DNA of 64,000 nucleotides from Burkholderia seminalis DSM 23518. Lineage in GTDB: Bacteria > Pseudomonadota > Gammaproteobacteria > Burkholderiales > Burkholderiaceae. The DNA is taken from contig NZ_CADFDK010000001.1 in assembly GCF_902832885.1 (NCBI RefSeq), positions 1,116,001-1,180,000 on the forward strand, in the 5' to 3' direction. The notes under the pieces were generated by a model. The model was not told the DNA's origin. It made no database searches and saw only the letters and a list, made by a program, of their open reading frames with translations. This document shows, one piece after another, positions 8,726 to 21,903 of this stretch (positions within the stretch are counted from its first letter, which is position 1; every line of letters begins with the position of its first letter). The position numbers and the translations under genes were made by a program.

Positions 8726-10624
8726 TTACGCCGCCGGCGTAGCCGGCGCCGGTGCGTTGCCGGGCTTGACCTCGGCGCTGCTGCCACCGCCCGACGAATC
8801 GCCGCCGACCGCCGCCGAGCTCTTCGGCGAACGCGGCGGACGACCTTCCATGATGTCGTTGATCTGATCGGCGTCGATCGTCTCCCACTCCATCAGGGCG
8901 GCCGTCATCGCCTCGACCTTGTCGCGGTTCTCCTCGAGCAGACGGCGCGCAAGGCCGTACTGTTCGTCGAGCACGCGACGGATTTCCGAGTCGACCTTCT
9001 GCTGCGTCGCTTCCGAAATCGTGCGCGTGAAACCGCGGCCGAACGGCGATGCATCGTTTTCGTCGTCGACGTAGACCATCGGCCCGAGCGCGTCGGTCAT
9101 GCCGAAACGGGCGACCATCGCACGCGCCGTCTGCGTCGCCTTGTTGAAGTCGTCCGATGCGCCGGTGCTGACGAGGTTCATGAACAGCTCTTCCGCCACG
9201 CGGCCACCGAACAGGATCGCGAGGCGATCCATCAGGTAGTCCTTCGAGTACGTCTCGTTGTCGTGCTCCGGCAACTGCCACGTGACGCCCAGCGCACGGC
9301 CGCGCGGAATGATCGTGACCTTGTGCACGGGGTCGGCCTTCGGCAGCAGCTTCGCGATCACCGCGTGGCCCGACTCGTGATACGCGGTCGCACGCTTCGC
9401 TTCCTCGCGGATCACGGCCGACTTGCGCTCCGGACCCATGAAGATCTTGTCCTTCGCGTCCTCGAAGTCCTGCATCTCGACGATGCGCTTGCCGCGGCGG
9501 GCGGCGAACAGCGCGGCTTCGTTCACGAGGTTCGCGAGATCGGCGCCGGAGAAGCCCGGCGTGCCGCGTGCGATGACGGCCGCGTCGACGTCGTTCGCGA
9601 TCGGCACCTTGCGCAGGTGCACGCGCATGATCTGCTCGCGGCCGCGGATGTCCGGCAGGCCGACATAGACCTGGCGGTCGAAACGGCCCGGACGCAGCAG
9701 CGCCTTGTCGAGCACGTCGGAACGGTTGGTCGCGGCGATCACGATCACGCCGGAGTTCGCCTCGAAGCCGTCCATCTCGACGAGCATCTGGTTCAGCGTC
9801 TGTTCGCGCTCGTCGTTGCCGCCGCCCATGCCGGCGCCGCGATGACGGCCGACCGCGTCGATTTCGTCGATGAACACGATACACGGTGCATGCTTCTTCG
9901 CCTGCTCGAACATGTCGCGCACACGGGCCGCACCGACGCCGACGAACATTTCGACGAAGTCCGAACCCGAGATGCTGAAGAACGGCACCTTCGCTTCACC
10001 GGCGATCGCGCGGGCCAGCAGCGTCTTGCCGGTACCCGGCGGGCCGACCAGCAGCACGCCGCGCGGAATGCGGCCGCCCAGCTTCTGGAATTTCTGCGGA
10101 TCGCGCAGGAAGTCGACGAGCTCGGACACTTCTTCCTTCGCTTCGTCGCAGCCCGCGACGTCGGAGAAGTTCACCGCGTTGTTGTTCTCGTCGATCAGCC
10201 GCGCACGCGATTTCCCGAACGAGAATGCGCCGCCTTTGCCGCCTCCCTGCATCTGCCTCATCATGTAGAACCAGAACACGATGATCAGGATCGTCGGCCC
10301 GAGGTAGTACAGCGCGGACATCAGCGCGTTCGGCTCGTCGTCGGCCTTGCCGCTGACCTGCACGCCGTACTTCATCAGATCGCCGACCATCCAGATGTCG
10401 CCGGGCGACACGATCTGGTATTTCTGGCCATCAGCCGGAGTGACGGTGAGGTTGCGCCCCTGAACGATGACGTTCTTGACCTTGCCGTTCTTGGCGTCGT
10501 CCATGAACTGCGAATAGGACACGCCTTCCTGGACGCGGGGCTTGTCGAACTGCTTGAACACCGTAAACAGCACCAGTGCGATCACCAGCCACACCGCTGC
10601 CTTCGAAAACATATTGTTGTTCAA
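8726..10624 (-). CDS. ftsH: ATP-dependent zinc metalloprotease FtsH
   Basis: This is a 632-residue membrane-anchored AAA+ protease that degrades misfolded membrane proteins and regulators. Transmembrane segments are at about 8-24 and 105-122, with a periplasmic domain between them. Walker A is GPPGTGKT at 194-201, Walker B is VFIDEID, the second region of homology contains RPGRFDRQ, and the zinc site is HESGH near residue 420. The initiation codon is TTG at 10624: AAGGAG lies seven bases upstream, whereas the next ATG (10612) is too far from it. Confidence 0.97.
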   Translation of the reverse strand: MNNNMFSKAAVWLVIALVLFTVFKQFDKPRVQEGVSYSQFMDDAKNGKVKNVIVQGRNLTVTPADGQKYQIVSPGDIWMVGDLMKYGVQVSGKADDEPNALMSALYYLGPTILIIVFWFYMMRQMQGGGKGGAFSFGKSRARLIDENNNAVNFSDVAGCDEAKEEVSELVDFLRDPQKFQKLGGRIPRGVLLVGPPGTGKTLLARAIAGEAKVPFFSISGSDFVEMFVGVGAARVRDMFEQAKKHAPCIVFIDEIDAVGRHRGAGMGGGNDEREQTLNQMLVEMDGFEANSGVIVIAATNRSDVLDKALLRPGRFDRQVYVGLPDIRGREQIMRVHLRKVPIANDVDAAVIARGTPGFSGADLANLVNEAALFAARRGKRIVEMQDFEDAKDKIFMGPERKSAVIREEAKRATAYHESGHAVIAKLLPKADPVHKVTIIPRGRALGVTWQLPEHDNETYSKDYLMDRLAILFGGRVAEELFMNLVSTGASDDFNKATQTARAMVARFGMTDALGPMVYVDDENDASPFGRGFTRTISEATQQKVDSEIRRVLDEQYGLARRLLEENRDKVEAMTAALMEWETIDADQINDIMEGRPPRSPKSSAAVGGDSSGGGSSAEVKPGNAPAPATPAA

Positions 10625-10790
10625 AGCACCACTCCTTCACTCGTAGACGAGCGCCTACATTTTCCTTGCGGCGCCCCTCGGTCATTCTAATCCAGTCCGA
10701 CCACCCCCGCCATAAGCATTGACAACCGCCGCGATAGCGCTTCGCTTGTCTGGCAAGGGCCGGAGCCCGTTTGCGGTATCCCGCTCCGCG

Positions 10791-11453
10791 TCACCGCGGA
10801 TGCTTCAGATGCCGACCCAAAATGAACGTTTCGGACGATTTGTCGCGGGACGCCTTCGGCTTGCGCGGCGCGACGGTCTTAAACTGCTGTTTGAATTTCT
10901 CGACGATCTGGCTGTAGCCGCTGCCGTGAAAGCACTTCACGAGCAGCGCACCGTCCGGCTTCAGATGATTCTGCGCGAATTCGAGCGCCAGATCGCAGAG
11001 ATGCTCGATGCGCGCCGCGTCTGCCGAGGCCACGCCGGAGAGGTTTGGGGCCATGTCGGAAATAACAAGGTCCACCGCGCGCCCTTCGAGCACTTCTTCG
11101 AGCTGGTGAAGGACATCGTCCTCGCGGAAGTCGCCCTGGAGAAAGTGGACGTCGGCGATCGGCTCCATCGGCAGGATGTCGAGCGCCACGATCGTGCCGT
11201 CGATGCCGCCTTCGCGCTCCGCGTCACGCTTCTTGCCCTGCGCGAGCTTGTTGCGGGCATACTGGCTCCAGCTGCCCGGCGTCGCGCCGAGGTCGACGAT
11301 CACCTGGCCCGGACGGATCAGCTTGTCCTGCTCGTCGATTTCCTTCAGCTTGTACGCGGCGCGCGCGCGATAGCCCTCCCGCTGCGCCATTTTGACGTAC
11401 GGGTCGTTGATGTGGTCGTGCAGCCAGTGCTGGTTGAAGCGGTTTTTTGCCAT
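10791..11453 (-). CDS. rlmE: 23S rRNA 2'-O-methyltransferase RlmE (FtsJ/RrmJ)
   Basis: The protein has 220 residues. It methylates U2552 of 23S rRNA at the ribose. The SAM-binding segment is [12 protein letters not shown], and the K-D-K-E catalytic residues can be placed (Lys in AYKLKEID, Asp in ISDMAPN, Lys in LLVKCFHG, Glu in SSETFILG). ftsH lies about 165 bp downstream on the same strand and yhbY is divergent, the classical rlmE-ftsH neighbourhood. Confidence 0.96.
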   Translation of the reverse strand: MAKNRFNQHWLHDHINDPYVKMAQREGYRARAAYKLKEIDEQDKLIRPGQVIVDLGATPGSWSQYARNKLAQGKKRDAEREGGIDGTIVALDILPMEPIADVHFLQGDFREDDVLHQLEEVLEGRAVDLVISDMAPNLSGVASADAARIEHLCDLALEFAQNHLKPDGALLVKCFHGSGYSQIVEKFKQQFKTVAPRKPKASRDKSSETFILGRHLKHPR

Positions 11454-11646
11454 TCGAGAGAGAGATTGCTGCCAATTGCTTCGTGAAGCCGCGCTTTTAG
11501 CGGATAATACGCGTCTTCTTCGCGCGGCTGCGGCCCCTTTTCAGGCCCAAGCCGCGATTTTACGTGGTTTCGGCGCACGGCTGACGCGGTAACTTCCCGC
11601 GATCGCCATTCAGTCAGCGCGCCCTTATTTAGATTTCGACATTCCC

Positions 11647-12174
11647 ATGCCCGCCCTTTCGCTTTCTCCCGCCGAGCGCTCCGCGCTGCGCTCCCAGGCC
11701 CATGCGCTCAAGCCCGTCGTGCTGATCGGCGCCGAAGGGCTGACCGACGCCGTGCTGAAGGAAATCAAGGTGCACCTCAACGCGCACCAGCTGATCAAGA
11801 TCCGCGTGTTCGGCGACGAACGCGACGAGCGCATCGCGATCTACGACGAGATCTGCGACCGCCTGAGCGCCGCGCCGATCCAGCACATCGGCAAGCTGCT
11901 GGTGATCTGGAAGCCCGAAGCCGCCGCGGCGGCCCCGGCCCGCGGCCGTCGTGCCGGCACGCTGCCGAGCGCGGCCGAAGCCGCCGACGACAGGAAAGGC
12001 CGCGCACCGCGCACCGTCAAGGTCGTCAAGGTGTCGCCGAACGCGAGCCCCGTGCGTCGCCCGAAGCCGACGAAGGTCGTCGTGCGCGGCAACGAGCGCG
12101 TGACGGCCGGCGGCAACGTGAAGCGGGCGAAAAAGCGCCAGGCCAGCACCAAGCGGCCGTTCCAGGACAAGTAA
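11647..12174 (+). CDS. yhbY: YhbY/CRS1-YhbY-domain RNA-binding protein
   Basis: Residues 1-95 form a CRS1-YhbY (CRM) domain, with the conserved GAEGLTDAVLKEI segment and HQLIKIRV. The basic tail, from about residue 100 to 175, is rich in Lys and Arg and extends well past the roughly 97-residue E. coli YhbY. The family binds pre-50S ribosomal particles. It diverges from rlmE; a GATAAT element at 11503-11508 could be its -10 box, but no good -35 is evident. Tail function is unknown. Confidence 0.92.
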   Translation: MPALSLSPAERSALRSQAHALKPVVLIGAEGLTDAVLKEIKVHLNAHQLIKIRVFGDERDERIAIYDEICDRLSAAPIQHIGKLLVIWKPEAAAAAPARGRRAGTLPSAAEAADDRKGRAPRTVKVVKVSPNASPVRRPKPTKVVVRGNERVTAGGNVKRAKKRQASTKRPFQDK

Positions 12175-12182
12175 TCACGCAT

Positions 12183-12206
12183 GCGGCACGGGGCATCCCG
12201 TGCCGC
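12183..12206. terminator. Bidirectional hairpin between yhbY and the DUF4149 gene
   Basis: A perfect 10-bp stem (GCGGCACGGG / CCCGTGCCGC) with a GCAT loop sits between two convergent genes. No T-run is present on either side, so it is a weak terminator or an mRNA-end stabiliser. Confidence 0.55.
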
Positions 12207-12222
12207 GCAGCCCGCGCGGCGC

Positions 12223-12681
12223 TCAGGCGTCGCGTGCCGGCAGACGCCAGATCAGCATCAGCCCCAGCACGCTCTCGACGAGGTAGAACACGCTCGAGAC
12301 GCCGTGCAGCATCCCGAAGCGGCTTGCATACGGCGAATTCGCGATATCGGTGCCCGCCTCCATCGCGGCCACCCGCAGCGCGTTCATGAACGGCTGCAGC
12401 GCAAAATACCCGACCAGCACGCACCCGACCATCGCGGCGACGACCCAGCGCACGCGGCGATATTCGCTGCTGCCGCGCCGCACCTGCTGGTTCGACAGCG
12501 CGAGCAGCAGCACGCCGCACACGACGCCGAGGATCGCCTCGATACGGAACAGCTGGGCGGCGACCGAACCGGCCGTCATCCGCTCCAGCGTCTTGAACAA
12601 TACGGGCGCGACCGCATACCCGATCGTCAGCAGGCTGCCGACCCACACGGCCGACAGCAGGCGGAACACGCGATGCGGCAT
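12223..12681 (-). CDS. DUF4149 family inner-membrane protein
   Basis: This 152-residue protein has four hydrophobic segments and matches the DUF4149 pattern seen next to greA in many betaproteobacteria (GSLLTIGYAVAPVLF near the N-terminus). Function is unknown. It follows greA by 14 bp and is probably co-transcribed with it. The ATG at 12681 is preferred over an overlapping GTG at 12684. Confidence 0.85.
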   Translation of the reverse strand: MPHRVFRLLSAVWVGSLLTIGYAVAPVLFKTLERMTAGSVAAQLFRIEAILGVVCGVLLLALSNQQVRRGSSEYRRVRWVVAAMVGCVLVGYFALQPFMNALRVAAMEAGTDIANSPYASRFGMLHGVSSVFYLVESVLGLMLIWRLPARDA

Positions 12682-12695
12682 CACGTCGCCCCGCT

Positions 12696-13172
12696 TCAGA
12701 TGTAGCTGACCGAGATGATTTCGTACTCGCGCACGCCGCTCGGCGCCTGCACGGCCGCGACGTCGCCTTCGGACTTGCCGATCAGCGCGCGCGCGATCGG
12801 CGAGCTGACCGAGATCAGGCCGTGATCGATGTCGGCTTCGTCGTCGCCGACGATCTGGTACTTGACGGTGTCGCCCGATTCGAGATCCTCGAGCTCGACG
12901 GTCGACGCGAAGACCACGCGGCCTTCCGCGTCGAGCACGGTGGGATCGATGACCTGCGCGGCCGACAGCTTCGATTCGATTTCCGCGATACGACCCTCGA
13001 TGAAGCCCTGCTTTTCCTTCGCGGCATCGTATTCGGCGTTTTCGGACAGGTCGCCCTGTGCGCGGGCCTCCGCGATCGCGTTGATCACGGCCGGCCGCTC
13101 GACGGACTTGAGGCGCTGCAATTCATCGCGCAGTTGCTCCGCGCCACGCTTTGTCAACGGAATGGTGCTCAT
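12696..13172 (-). CDS. greA: Transcription elongation factor GreA
   Basis: The protein has 158 residues, exactly the family length. The N-terminal coiled coil (about 1-75) carries the acidic tip [13 protein letters not shown] that enters the RNA polymerase secondary channel to rescue backtracked complexes. The C-terminal FKBP-like domain ends with [10 protein letters not shown]. It lies downstream of carB on the same strand, as in the carA-orf-carB-greA operon reported for Pseudomonas aeruginosa, but a strong terminator separates it from carB here. Confidence 0.97.
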   Translation of the reverse strand: MSTIPLTKRGAEQLRDELQRLKSVERPAVINAIAEARAQGDLSENAEYDAAKEKQGFIEGRIAEIESKLSAAQVIDPTVLDAEGRVVFASTVELEDLESGDTVKYQIVGDDEADIDHGLISVSSPIARALIGKSEGDVAAVQAPSGVREYEIISVSYI

Positions 13173-13198
13173 AAACGGCTCAATCGCTAAAAACGGCT

Positions 13199-13260
13199 TT
13201 AAAAAAAATCACCGCGATTAAGCGCGTTTCCGATGCACTGGAAACACCGCCTAATCGCGG
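13199..13260 (-). terminator. Strong intrinsic terminator between carB and greA
   Basis: On the minus strand CCGCGATTA (13252-13260) pairs with TAATCGCGG (13212-13220). An internal stem, GTTTCC/GGAAAC, makes one long extended hairpin. It is followed within three bases by an uninterrupted run of at least eight T. It lies 30 bp after the carB stop and 27 bp upstream of the greA start. Confidence 0.88.
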
Positions 13261-13290
13261 CACGTGTTGCTTCGACAGGTAACTGACTGC

Positions 13291-16545
<3,255 letters not shown>

Positions 16546-16594
16546 GGCTTGTGAATTCAATAAGTAATCGTTGTCGTGGGTCGGCCGGCAGCGC

Positions 16595-17254
16595 TCAACT
16601 CATGGTCGCGAGCGCAAGCTTCACCGAGAAACCGATGAACAGGCCGCCCACGCTGCTCGCCGCGCCTGCCGCAAGCTTGCGGCGGCGGCGGAAATGCTCG
16701 GCGAGCCGCGCGCCCGCGAAGATCAGCGTGCTCAGGTACAGGAAGCTCGCGCACTGCGCGATCGCCCCGAGCACGACGAACGACAGCGCGGGATGCGGAA
16801 ATGCCGGGTCGACGAACTGGATGAAGAACGAGATGAAGAACAGGATCGCCTTCGGATTCAGCAGGCTCACGATCAGCGCTTTCCGGAAGGGCCGCTCGCC
16901 GTCAACCGCCTGCGGCGCATCGACCGGTGCGTCGCCGCGCGCGCGCAGCTTGCGCCACGCGCTGCGCAGCATCCCGGTGCCGATATACAGCAGATATGCG
17001 GCGCCGCCGTACTTGACGACGGAGAACAGCAGCGGGTTCGCCTTCAGCAGCGACGCGACGCCCGCGGCGGACAGCACCATCAGCACCGTATCGCCGACGA
17101 ACACGCCGCAGGCCGCGCGGTAGCCGGCCTTCACGCCGCGCTGCGCCGCCAGCGACAGCACGTACATCGAGTTCGGTCCCGGCAGCAGGATGATGAAGAT
17201 CACGCCGAACACGTAGGTCCAGATATCCGTGATGCCGAGTGCGTGGCCGAACAT
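16595..17254 (-). CDS. LysE/RhtB-family amino-acid exporter
   Basis: This 219-residue protein has six hydrophobic segments and the LysE-family N-terminal motif [13 protein letters not shown]. It resembles the LeuE branch of efflux proteins that expel amino acids; the substrate cannot be read from sequence. It is inserted between carA and carB in the same orientation (gaps of 36 and 49 bp), the position of the unnamed orf in the carA-orf-carB-greA arrangement. The start has GGGAG nine bases upstream. Confidence 0.92.
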   Translation of the reverse strand: MFGHALGITDIWTYVFGVIFIILLPGPNSMYVLSLAAQRGVKAGYRAACGVFVGDTVLMVLSAAGVASLLKANPLLFSVVKYGGAAYLLYIGTGMLRSAWRKLRARGDAPVDAPQAVDGERPFRKALIVSLLNPKAILFFISFFIQFVDPAFPHPALSFVVLGAIAQCASFLYLSTLIFAGARLAEHFRRRRKLAAGAASSVGGLFIGFSVKLALATMS

Positions 17255-17290
17255 GATGTGAATCTCCCGTCCTTCGGTTGCGTCAGTGAC

Positions 17291-18436
17291 TTAGGCGTTG
17301 CGCTGTTTCGCCGCGTCCATCAGCGCGGTGAAACGGTCGAACAGGTAGCCGATGTCGTGCGGGCCGGGCGACGCTTCCGGGTGGCCCTGGAAGCAGAATG
17401 CCGGCTTGTCGGTCAGCTCGAAGCCCTGCAGCGTGCCGTCAAACAGCGACACGTGCGTCACGCGCGCATTGGCCGGCAGCGAATCGGCGTCGACCGCGAA
17501 GCCGTGGTTCTGCGACGTGATCACGACACGGCCGTCGCCGAGATCCTTCACCGGATGGTTCGCGCCGTGGTGGCCCGTCTTCATCTTCAGCGTCTTCGCG
17601 CCGACCGCGAGGCCCATGATCTGGTGACCCAGGCAGATGCCGAAGGTCGGCACCCCGCGCGCGATGAATTCCTTCGTGGCCGCGATCGCGTAATCGCAGG
17701 GCTCCGGATCGCCGGGGCCGTTCGACAGGAAGATCCCGTCCGGATTCAGCGCGAGCGCATCGGCCGCGCTCGCCTGCGCCGGCAGCACCGTCACGTGGCA
17801 GCCGCGCTCCGCGAGCATGCGCAGGATGTTGTACTTGACGCCGAAATCGTACGCGACGACGCGATACTTCGGCGCTTCCTGCATGCCGTAGCCGCCTTCG
17901 AGGCGCCATTCGGTCTGCTTCCATTCGAACGGCTTCGTGGTCGACACGACCTTCGCGAGGTCCATGCCCGCGAGGCCCGGGAACGAGCGCGCGAGCTCGA
18001 TCGCCTTCGTTGCGTCGTCCGAGCCGGTCAGGATGCAGCCGTTCTGCGCGCCCTTGTCGCGCAGGATGCGGGTCAGCTTGCGGGTGTCGATGCCGGCGAT
18101 CGCGACGACGCCTTCGTCGCGCAGATAGTCGCCGAGCGTGCGGTCCATGCGGAAATTCGACGCGAGCGTGGGCAGATCACGGATGATCAGGCCGGCGGCA
18201 TGGACTTTCGTGGCTTCGACGTCTTCGGCGTTGACGCCGACGTTGCCGATATGCGGGTAGGTGAGCGTGACGATCTGGCGCGAGTAGCTCGGGTCAGTCA
18301 GGATTTCCTGATAGCCGGTGATCGCGGTATTGAACACGACTTCGCCGATCGTGTGGCCTTCGGCCCCGATCGAATAACCACGAAAGACCGTGCCGTCGGC
18401 GAGTGCAAGCAAGGCGGGAGAAAAAGACGGCAACAC
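17291..18436 (-). CDS. carA: Carbamoyl-phosphate synthase small subunit CarA
   Basis: This 381-residue glutamine amidotransferase subunit feeds ammonia to CarB. The N-terminal CPSase domain includes [17 protein letters not shown]. The C-terminal class I GATase domain has the nucleophile Cys in FGICLGHQ and the His/Glu pair in [14 protein letters not shown] start at 18436 is chosen: AAGGAG lies six bases upstream, while the in-frame ATG seven codons earlier would contain that ribosome site within its own codons. Confidence 0.97.
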   Translation of the reverse strand: MLPSFSPALLALADGTVFRGYSIGAEGHTIGEVVFNTAITGYQEILTDPSYSRQIVTLTYPHIGNVGVNAEDVEATKVHAAGLIIRDLPTLASNFRMDRTLGDYLRDEGVVAIAGIDTRKLTRILRDKGAQNGCILTGSDDATKAIELARSFPGLAGMDLAKVVSTTKPFEWKQTEWRLEGGYGMQEAPKYRVVAYDFGVKYNILRMLAERGCHVTVLPAQASAADALALNPDGIFLSNGPGDPEPCDYAIAATKEFIARGVPTFGICLGHQIMGLAVGAKTLKMKTGHHGANHPVKDLGDGRVVITSQNHGFAVDADSLPANARVTHVSLFDGTLQGFELTDKPAFCFQGHPEASPGPHDIGYLFDRFTALMDAAKQRNA

Positions 18437-18801
18437 GGGAGGCTCCTTGGGGAACACCCTGCTGCCGACCTGTTTACCCTGCCGCGCGAGCGCCGCGCTG
18501 CGTGGGCGCGCGTGGTCGCTTGCTGGACGCGGCCTGCGTTGTCGAGTCGCGAACCCGGCGCGTGGCGCACGAGGCTTCGCGGCATCGCCCGGCAGGCGGC
18601 GTGCGGCGGATGAACGGGATGAAAGAGGTAGGCGCTAGGGTGCGAGGTTGATCAGCACAAACTTTCAAATTATAGCCTGAAAATGGCCCTATCTTCAATG
18701 GATATGGCCGTCCGATCGTACGCGCGCCGCGCCCTGCCGCACGGCGCGGCGCGCTGCGGCCCCGTTTCCAGGACCGCCCTACCCGCCAGCGTACCGCCGG
18801 A
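18437..18801. other. carA leader and upstream region
   Basis: These 365 bases between carA and the MFS gene hold no recognisable gene. They carry the carA promoter (18669-18698) and a GC-rich leader of about 225 nt. I see no clear T-run terminator in the leader, and no terminator for the MFS gene that ends at 18802 (it points towards carA). Confidence 0.6.
18669..18698 (-). promoter_or_regulatory. Sigma70 promoter for carA
   Basis: On the minus strand TTGAAG (18693-18698) is followed by an 18-bp spacer and a perfect TATAAT (18669-18674). Transcription would start near 18661, giving a leader of about 225 nt before the carA GTG. Confidence 0.8.
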
Positions 18802-20019
18802 TCAGTGCGCTTGGCCAGCGCCGCGCGCGGGCCACACGTACCAGGCCGCACTCGCGAGCTGCAGCGCGAGCAACACGCCCCACGCGGTGAAGTGCGCGGC
18901 CGCCGGATAACGGCCGTCGACCGACGGCCAGTGCGACAGCACCGCGCCGACGCCGATCTGGAACGCGAAGATCAGCAGGAAGATCACGAGCGTGAGCGTC
19001 GTGTTCGCGCGGCCGATCAGATGCGCGGGAAAGTGTCCGGCCATCACCGCGTAGGTCAGGATGCCGACGCCGCCAAACATCCCGTATGCCGCCCACAGCG
19101 CGGCCGGCGGCAGCGGCACGCGCGCGACGATCGCCAGTTGCGTCGCGACGAACAGCGCCATGCCGACGCCGCAGAACGCGTAGACCGACACGCCGCGCCG
19201 CTCGAGCACGCGCGCGGCCGCGCCGAAGCCGACGCAGCCGGCCATCATCGCGAAGCCGAGCACCGACACGAGGCGCGCGGCATGCGCCGCATCGAAACCG
19301 GCGACATCGCGCAGATACGGCCCGACCCACAGCGACTGCATCGCGTAGAACACGCCCTGCGTGACGACGGAGAATGACGAGATCTTCCAGAACGCACGGC
19401 TGCTCAGGATGTGCCACGTGCCCTTGAACTGGCTGACGAGGCCGCCCTGGTGGCGCGCCTGCTTCGCCTCGGGCGCACCGAAACCGATCGACGCCGCGAC
19501 GGCCACCGTCAGCACCGCGAGACCGAAACAGATCGCGCGCCAGTTCGTCCAGCCGAGCAGCCAGGTCAGCGGCGAGCCGACCATCACGCCGCCAAGGCCG
19601 CCCACGGCCATCACGAGGCCGTTGACGAGCGGCAGCCGGCCGACGGGGAAATGCTGCGCGAGTGCCTTGAACGCCGCGCCGAGACATACCGATACGCCGA
19701 CGCCAATCAGCAGCCGGCCGACCATCATCGTGCCGAGGCCGTGCGCGGCGCCGAACACGGCCGCACCGGCCGCCGCGAACAGCAGCATGCCGGCCGTCAC
19801 GCGACGCGGGCCGAAGTGGTCGAGCATCACGCCGGCCGGAATCTGCGCGCCCGCGAAGCCGAGGAAATAGAGGCTGGTCAGCAGGCCGAGGTCGGCGGCC
19901 GACAGCCCGAGCTCGTGCGTGACGAACGGCGCGAAGCCCAGATTGACGCCGCGAAACACGTACGACACGAAATACCCGACCGAAAACAGCGCGAGCACCC
20001 TCACCTGCACCGACGACAT
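18802..20019 (-). CDS. MFS permease (sugar-phosphate/anion symporter-like)
   Basis: This 405-residue major facilitator has about 12 hydrophobic segments. The N-terminal half resembles GlpT/NarK-type permeases (GYFVSYVFRGVNLGFAP), and the loop 2-3 motif is MLDHFGPRRV. The substrate cannot be assigned. The start is taken as the ATG at 20019, with GAGGGGAA just upstream; a GTG immediately before it is alternative. It follows mltD but is separated from it by a strong terminator, so it is probably independent. Confidence 0.88.
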   Translation of the reverse strand: MSSVQVRVLALFSVGYFVSYVFRGVNLGFAPFVTHELGLSAADLGLLTSLYFLGFAGAQIPAGVMLDHFGPRRVTAGMLLFAAAGAAVFGAAHGLGTMMVGRLLIGVGVSVCLGAAFKALAQHFPVGRLPLVNGLVMAVGGLGGVMVGSPLTWLLGWTNWRAICFGLAVLTVAVAASIGFGAPEAKQARHQGGLVSQFKGTWHILSSRAFWKISSFSVVTQGVFYAMQSLWVGPYLRDVAGFDAAHAARLVSVLGFAMMAGCVGFGAAARVLERRGVSVYAFCGVGMALFVATQLAIVARVPLPPAALWAAYGMFGGVGILTYAVMAGHFPAHLIGRANTTLTLVIFLLIFAFQIGVGAVLSHWPSVDGRYPAAAHFTAWGVLLALQLASAAWYVWPARGAGQAH

Positions 20020-20077
20020 CACTTCCCCTCGTTATATGAAGACATCCGAAACGGCGACCTCGCACCGCGCACAAACG

Positions 20078-20107
20078 AAAACGCCGTCACCTCGGTGACG
20101 GCGTTTC
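20078..20107 (-). terminator. Intrinsic terminator after mltD
   Basis: A perfect 13-bp stem (AAACGCCGTCACC / GGTGACGGCGTTT) with a two-base gap at its apex is flanked by A-rich and T-rich ends. On the minus strand it continues TTTTCGTTT. It lies about 70 bp after the mltD stop. Confidence 0.85.
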
Positions 20108-20177
20108 GTCGCATTTCGTCGGATGATAGCGCAATCGCGCGAACCCGACCGGCCGCCCGCTGCGCGGGGCAGCCGCG

Positions 20178-21752
20178 TTACTTCTTCTTGCCCTTGTGTG
20201 CCGCGGCCTTGGCCGGCGCGGCCTTCGCGGGCGCCGCCTTCGCCGACCTGGCGGCCGGCTTTGCCGCACCGCGCTTCGCGCCGTGCGACTTGCCGCCCAC
20301 CGCGAGGCTTGCACGCTCGATGTGCGCCCCGGCGGACGACGTCGCGATCCGCTCCGGGCCGGGTTCCGCCGGCACCGAACGGCCGACCGGCACGTGCAGC
20401 ACGAGCGCCTGGCCCGGCATCGCGAGATCGCGGTGCGTGCGGTTCCACGCCTTCAACTGACCGACCGACACGCCGTAGCGGCCGGCGATCGCCGCCATCG
20501 ACTGCTTGCGGCGCACGCGGATCAGCATCTTGCGCGTGTCGGGTACGTCCGGTTCCATCGCGAGCGCGCCGTTTTCGGCGACGCCGGCGCTGATGTCCTC
20601 GTCATCGTCGTCGCCGCGCGGCACGACGATCGTCGAGCCCGGCTTCAGGCGCATGCCGGCCGGAATCTTGTTGACCGACATCAGCGTATCGGCGTCCACG
20701 CCGATCTTCTCGGCGATCGCGGCCGGGCGCGCGCGCTCGCTCACCGTATAGGTGGTCCACGTCGACAGCTGGCCGTTGTAGGTCTTCAGGTTCTTCTCGA
20801 ACGCCGACGCGTTGTCGAACGGCAGCAGGATCTGCGGCTCGGTCGCCCCGAGGATCACCGGCTTCGAGAACGACGGGTTCAGCGAGCGGAACTCGTCGAG
20901 CGACAGGTTCGCGAGCTTCGCGGCAACCGCGACGTCGATGTCGCGCGCGGTCGTGACCGTCACGAAATACGGGTGGTTCGGGATGTCCGGCAGCGTCAGG
21001 CCATACTGCTGCGGGCTCGCGATGATGTTCTTCACCGCCTGCAGCTTCGGCACGTAGTTGCGCGTCTCGTTCGGCATCCGCAGGTTCTGGTAGTCGGTCG
21101 GCAGGCCGGCCGCCTGGTTGCGCGCGATCGCGCGCTGCACGTTGCCCTCGCCCCAGTTGTACGCGGCCAGCGCCAGATACCAGTCGCCGAACATGTCATG
21201 CAGGCGCGACAGGTAGTCGAGCGCGGCGCTCGTCGACGCGAGCACGTCGCGGCGCTCGTCCTGCCACATGTTGCGCTTCAGGTTGTACGTGCGGCCCGTG
21301 CCGGGCATGAACTGCCACATGCCGGCCGCCTTCGCGACCGACAGCGCCTGCGGGTTGTACGCGGACTCGATGAACGGCAGCAGCGCGAGTTCGGTCGGCA
21401 TGTGACGCGCCTCGAGCTCCTCGACGATGTGATACAGGTACTTCTGCGAGCGCTCGGTCATGCGCTGCACGTAATCCGGACGCTGCGTGTACCAGGTCGT
21501 CTGCATGTCGACGAGGTCGCTCTGCAGGTCGGGCATCTGGAAGCCGCGGCGGATGCGCCCCCACAGATCGGAGTCGGCACTGGTCAGGTCGCCGACGGAT
21601 TGCTTGTCGACGTCGACAGTTTCTTTGGCGGTGGCTGATTTACGGAGGTAGTTGGACGTCGCCTGCGAATCGGCGGCGTTGTTGGCGACAGGCGCCTGGC
21701 TCGCACAAGCGGCGAGTAGCAGGACCACCATCGCACTCAATATAAGTCGCAT
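20178..21752 (-). CDS. mltD: Membrane-bound lytic murein transglycosylase D, LysM-containing
   Basis: This 524-residue lipoprotein has a lipobox LLAAC at residues 12-16. An SLT catalytic domain spans about 105-250, with the catalytic Glu in FIESAYNP and the typical AAGMWQFMPGT. Two LysM domains follow, at about 335-385 and 420-465. The last 40 residues are a repetitive Ala/Lys tail (AKAAPAK repeats). It cleaves peptidoglycan glycan strands to 1,6-anhydro products in the periplasm. It follows gloB by about 150 bp, a conserved gloB-mltD pair in betaproteobacteria. Confidence 0.95.
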   Translation of the reverse strand: MRLILSAMVVLLLAACASQAPVANNAADSQATSNYLRKSATAKETVDVDKQSVGDLTSADSDLWGRIRRGFQMPDLQSDLVDMQTTWYTQRPDYVQRMTERSQKYLYHIVEELEARHMPTELALLPFIESAYNPQALSVAKAAGMWQFMPGTGRTYNLKRNMWQDERRDVLASTSAALDYLSRLHDMFGDWYLALAAYNWGEGNVQRAIARNQAAGLPTDYQNLRMPNETRNYVPKLQAVKNIIASPQQYGLTLPDIPNHPYFVTVTTARDIDVAVAAKLANLSLDEFRSLNPSFSKPVILGATEPQILLPFDNASAFEKNLKTYNGQLSTWTTYTVSERARPAAIAEKIGVDADTLMSVNKIPAGMRLKPGSTIVVPRGDDDDEDISAGVAENGALAMEPDVPDTRKMLIRVRRKQSMAAIAGRYGVSVGQLKAWNRTHRDLAMPGQALVLHVPVGRSVPAEPGPERIATSSAGAHIERASLAVGGKSHGAKRGAAKPAARSAKAAPAKAAPAKAAAHKGKKK

Positions 21753-21903
21753 GAAAATCTCGGCTTCCGACGGCTGGAAATTGCAGGCGATACTACGGAA
21801 GTGCGTGCTTCACGTCAATAAAAACACCGAAAACTCAGCGAAATCCTACATTTGGAGCAATTTTTACAGACACCGCTTGAGCTTTGGAGTCCTCCGGAAA
21901 TCA

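Noticed and set aside
6413-10690. Open reading frame of more than 1400 codons on the plus strand opposite glmM, folP and ftsH
   Set aside because: It is antisense to three well-supported genes and its translation is Arg/His/Ala-rich with no family motif, as expected from GC-rich coding on the other strand.
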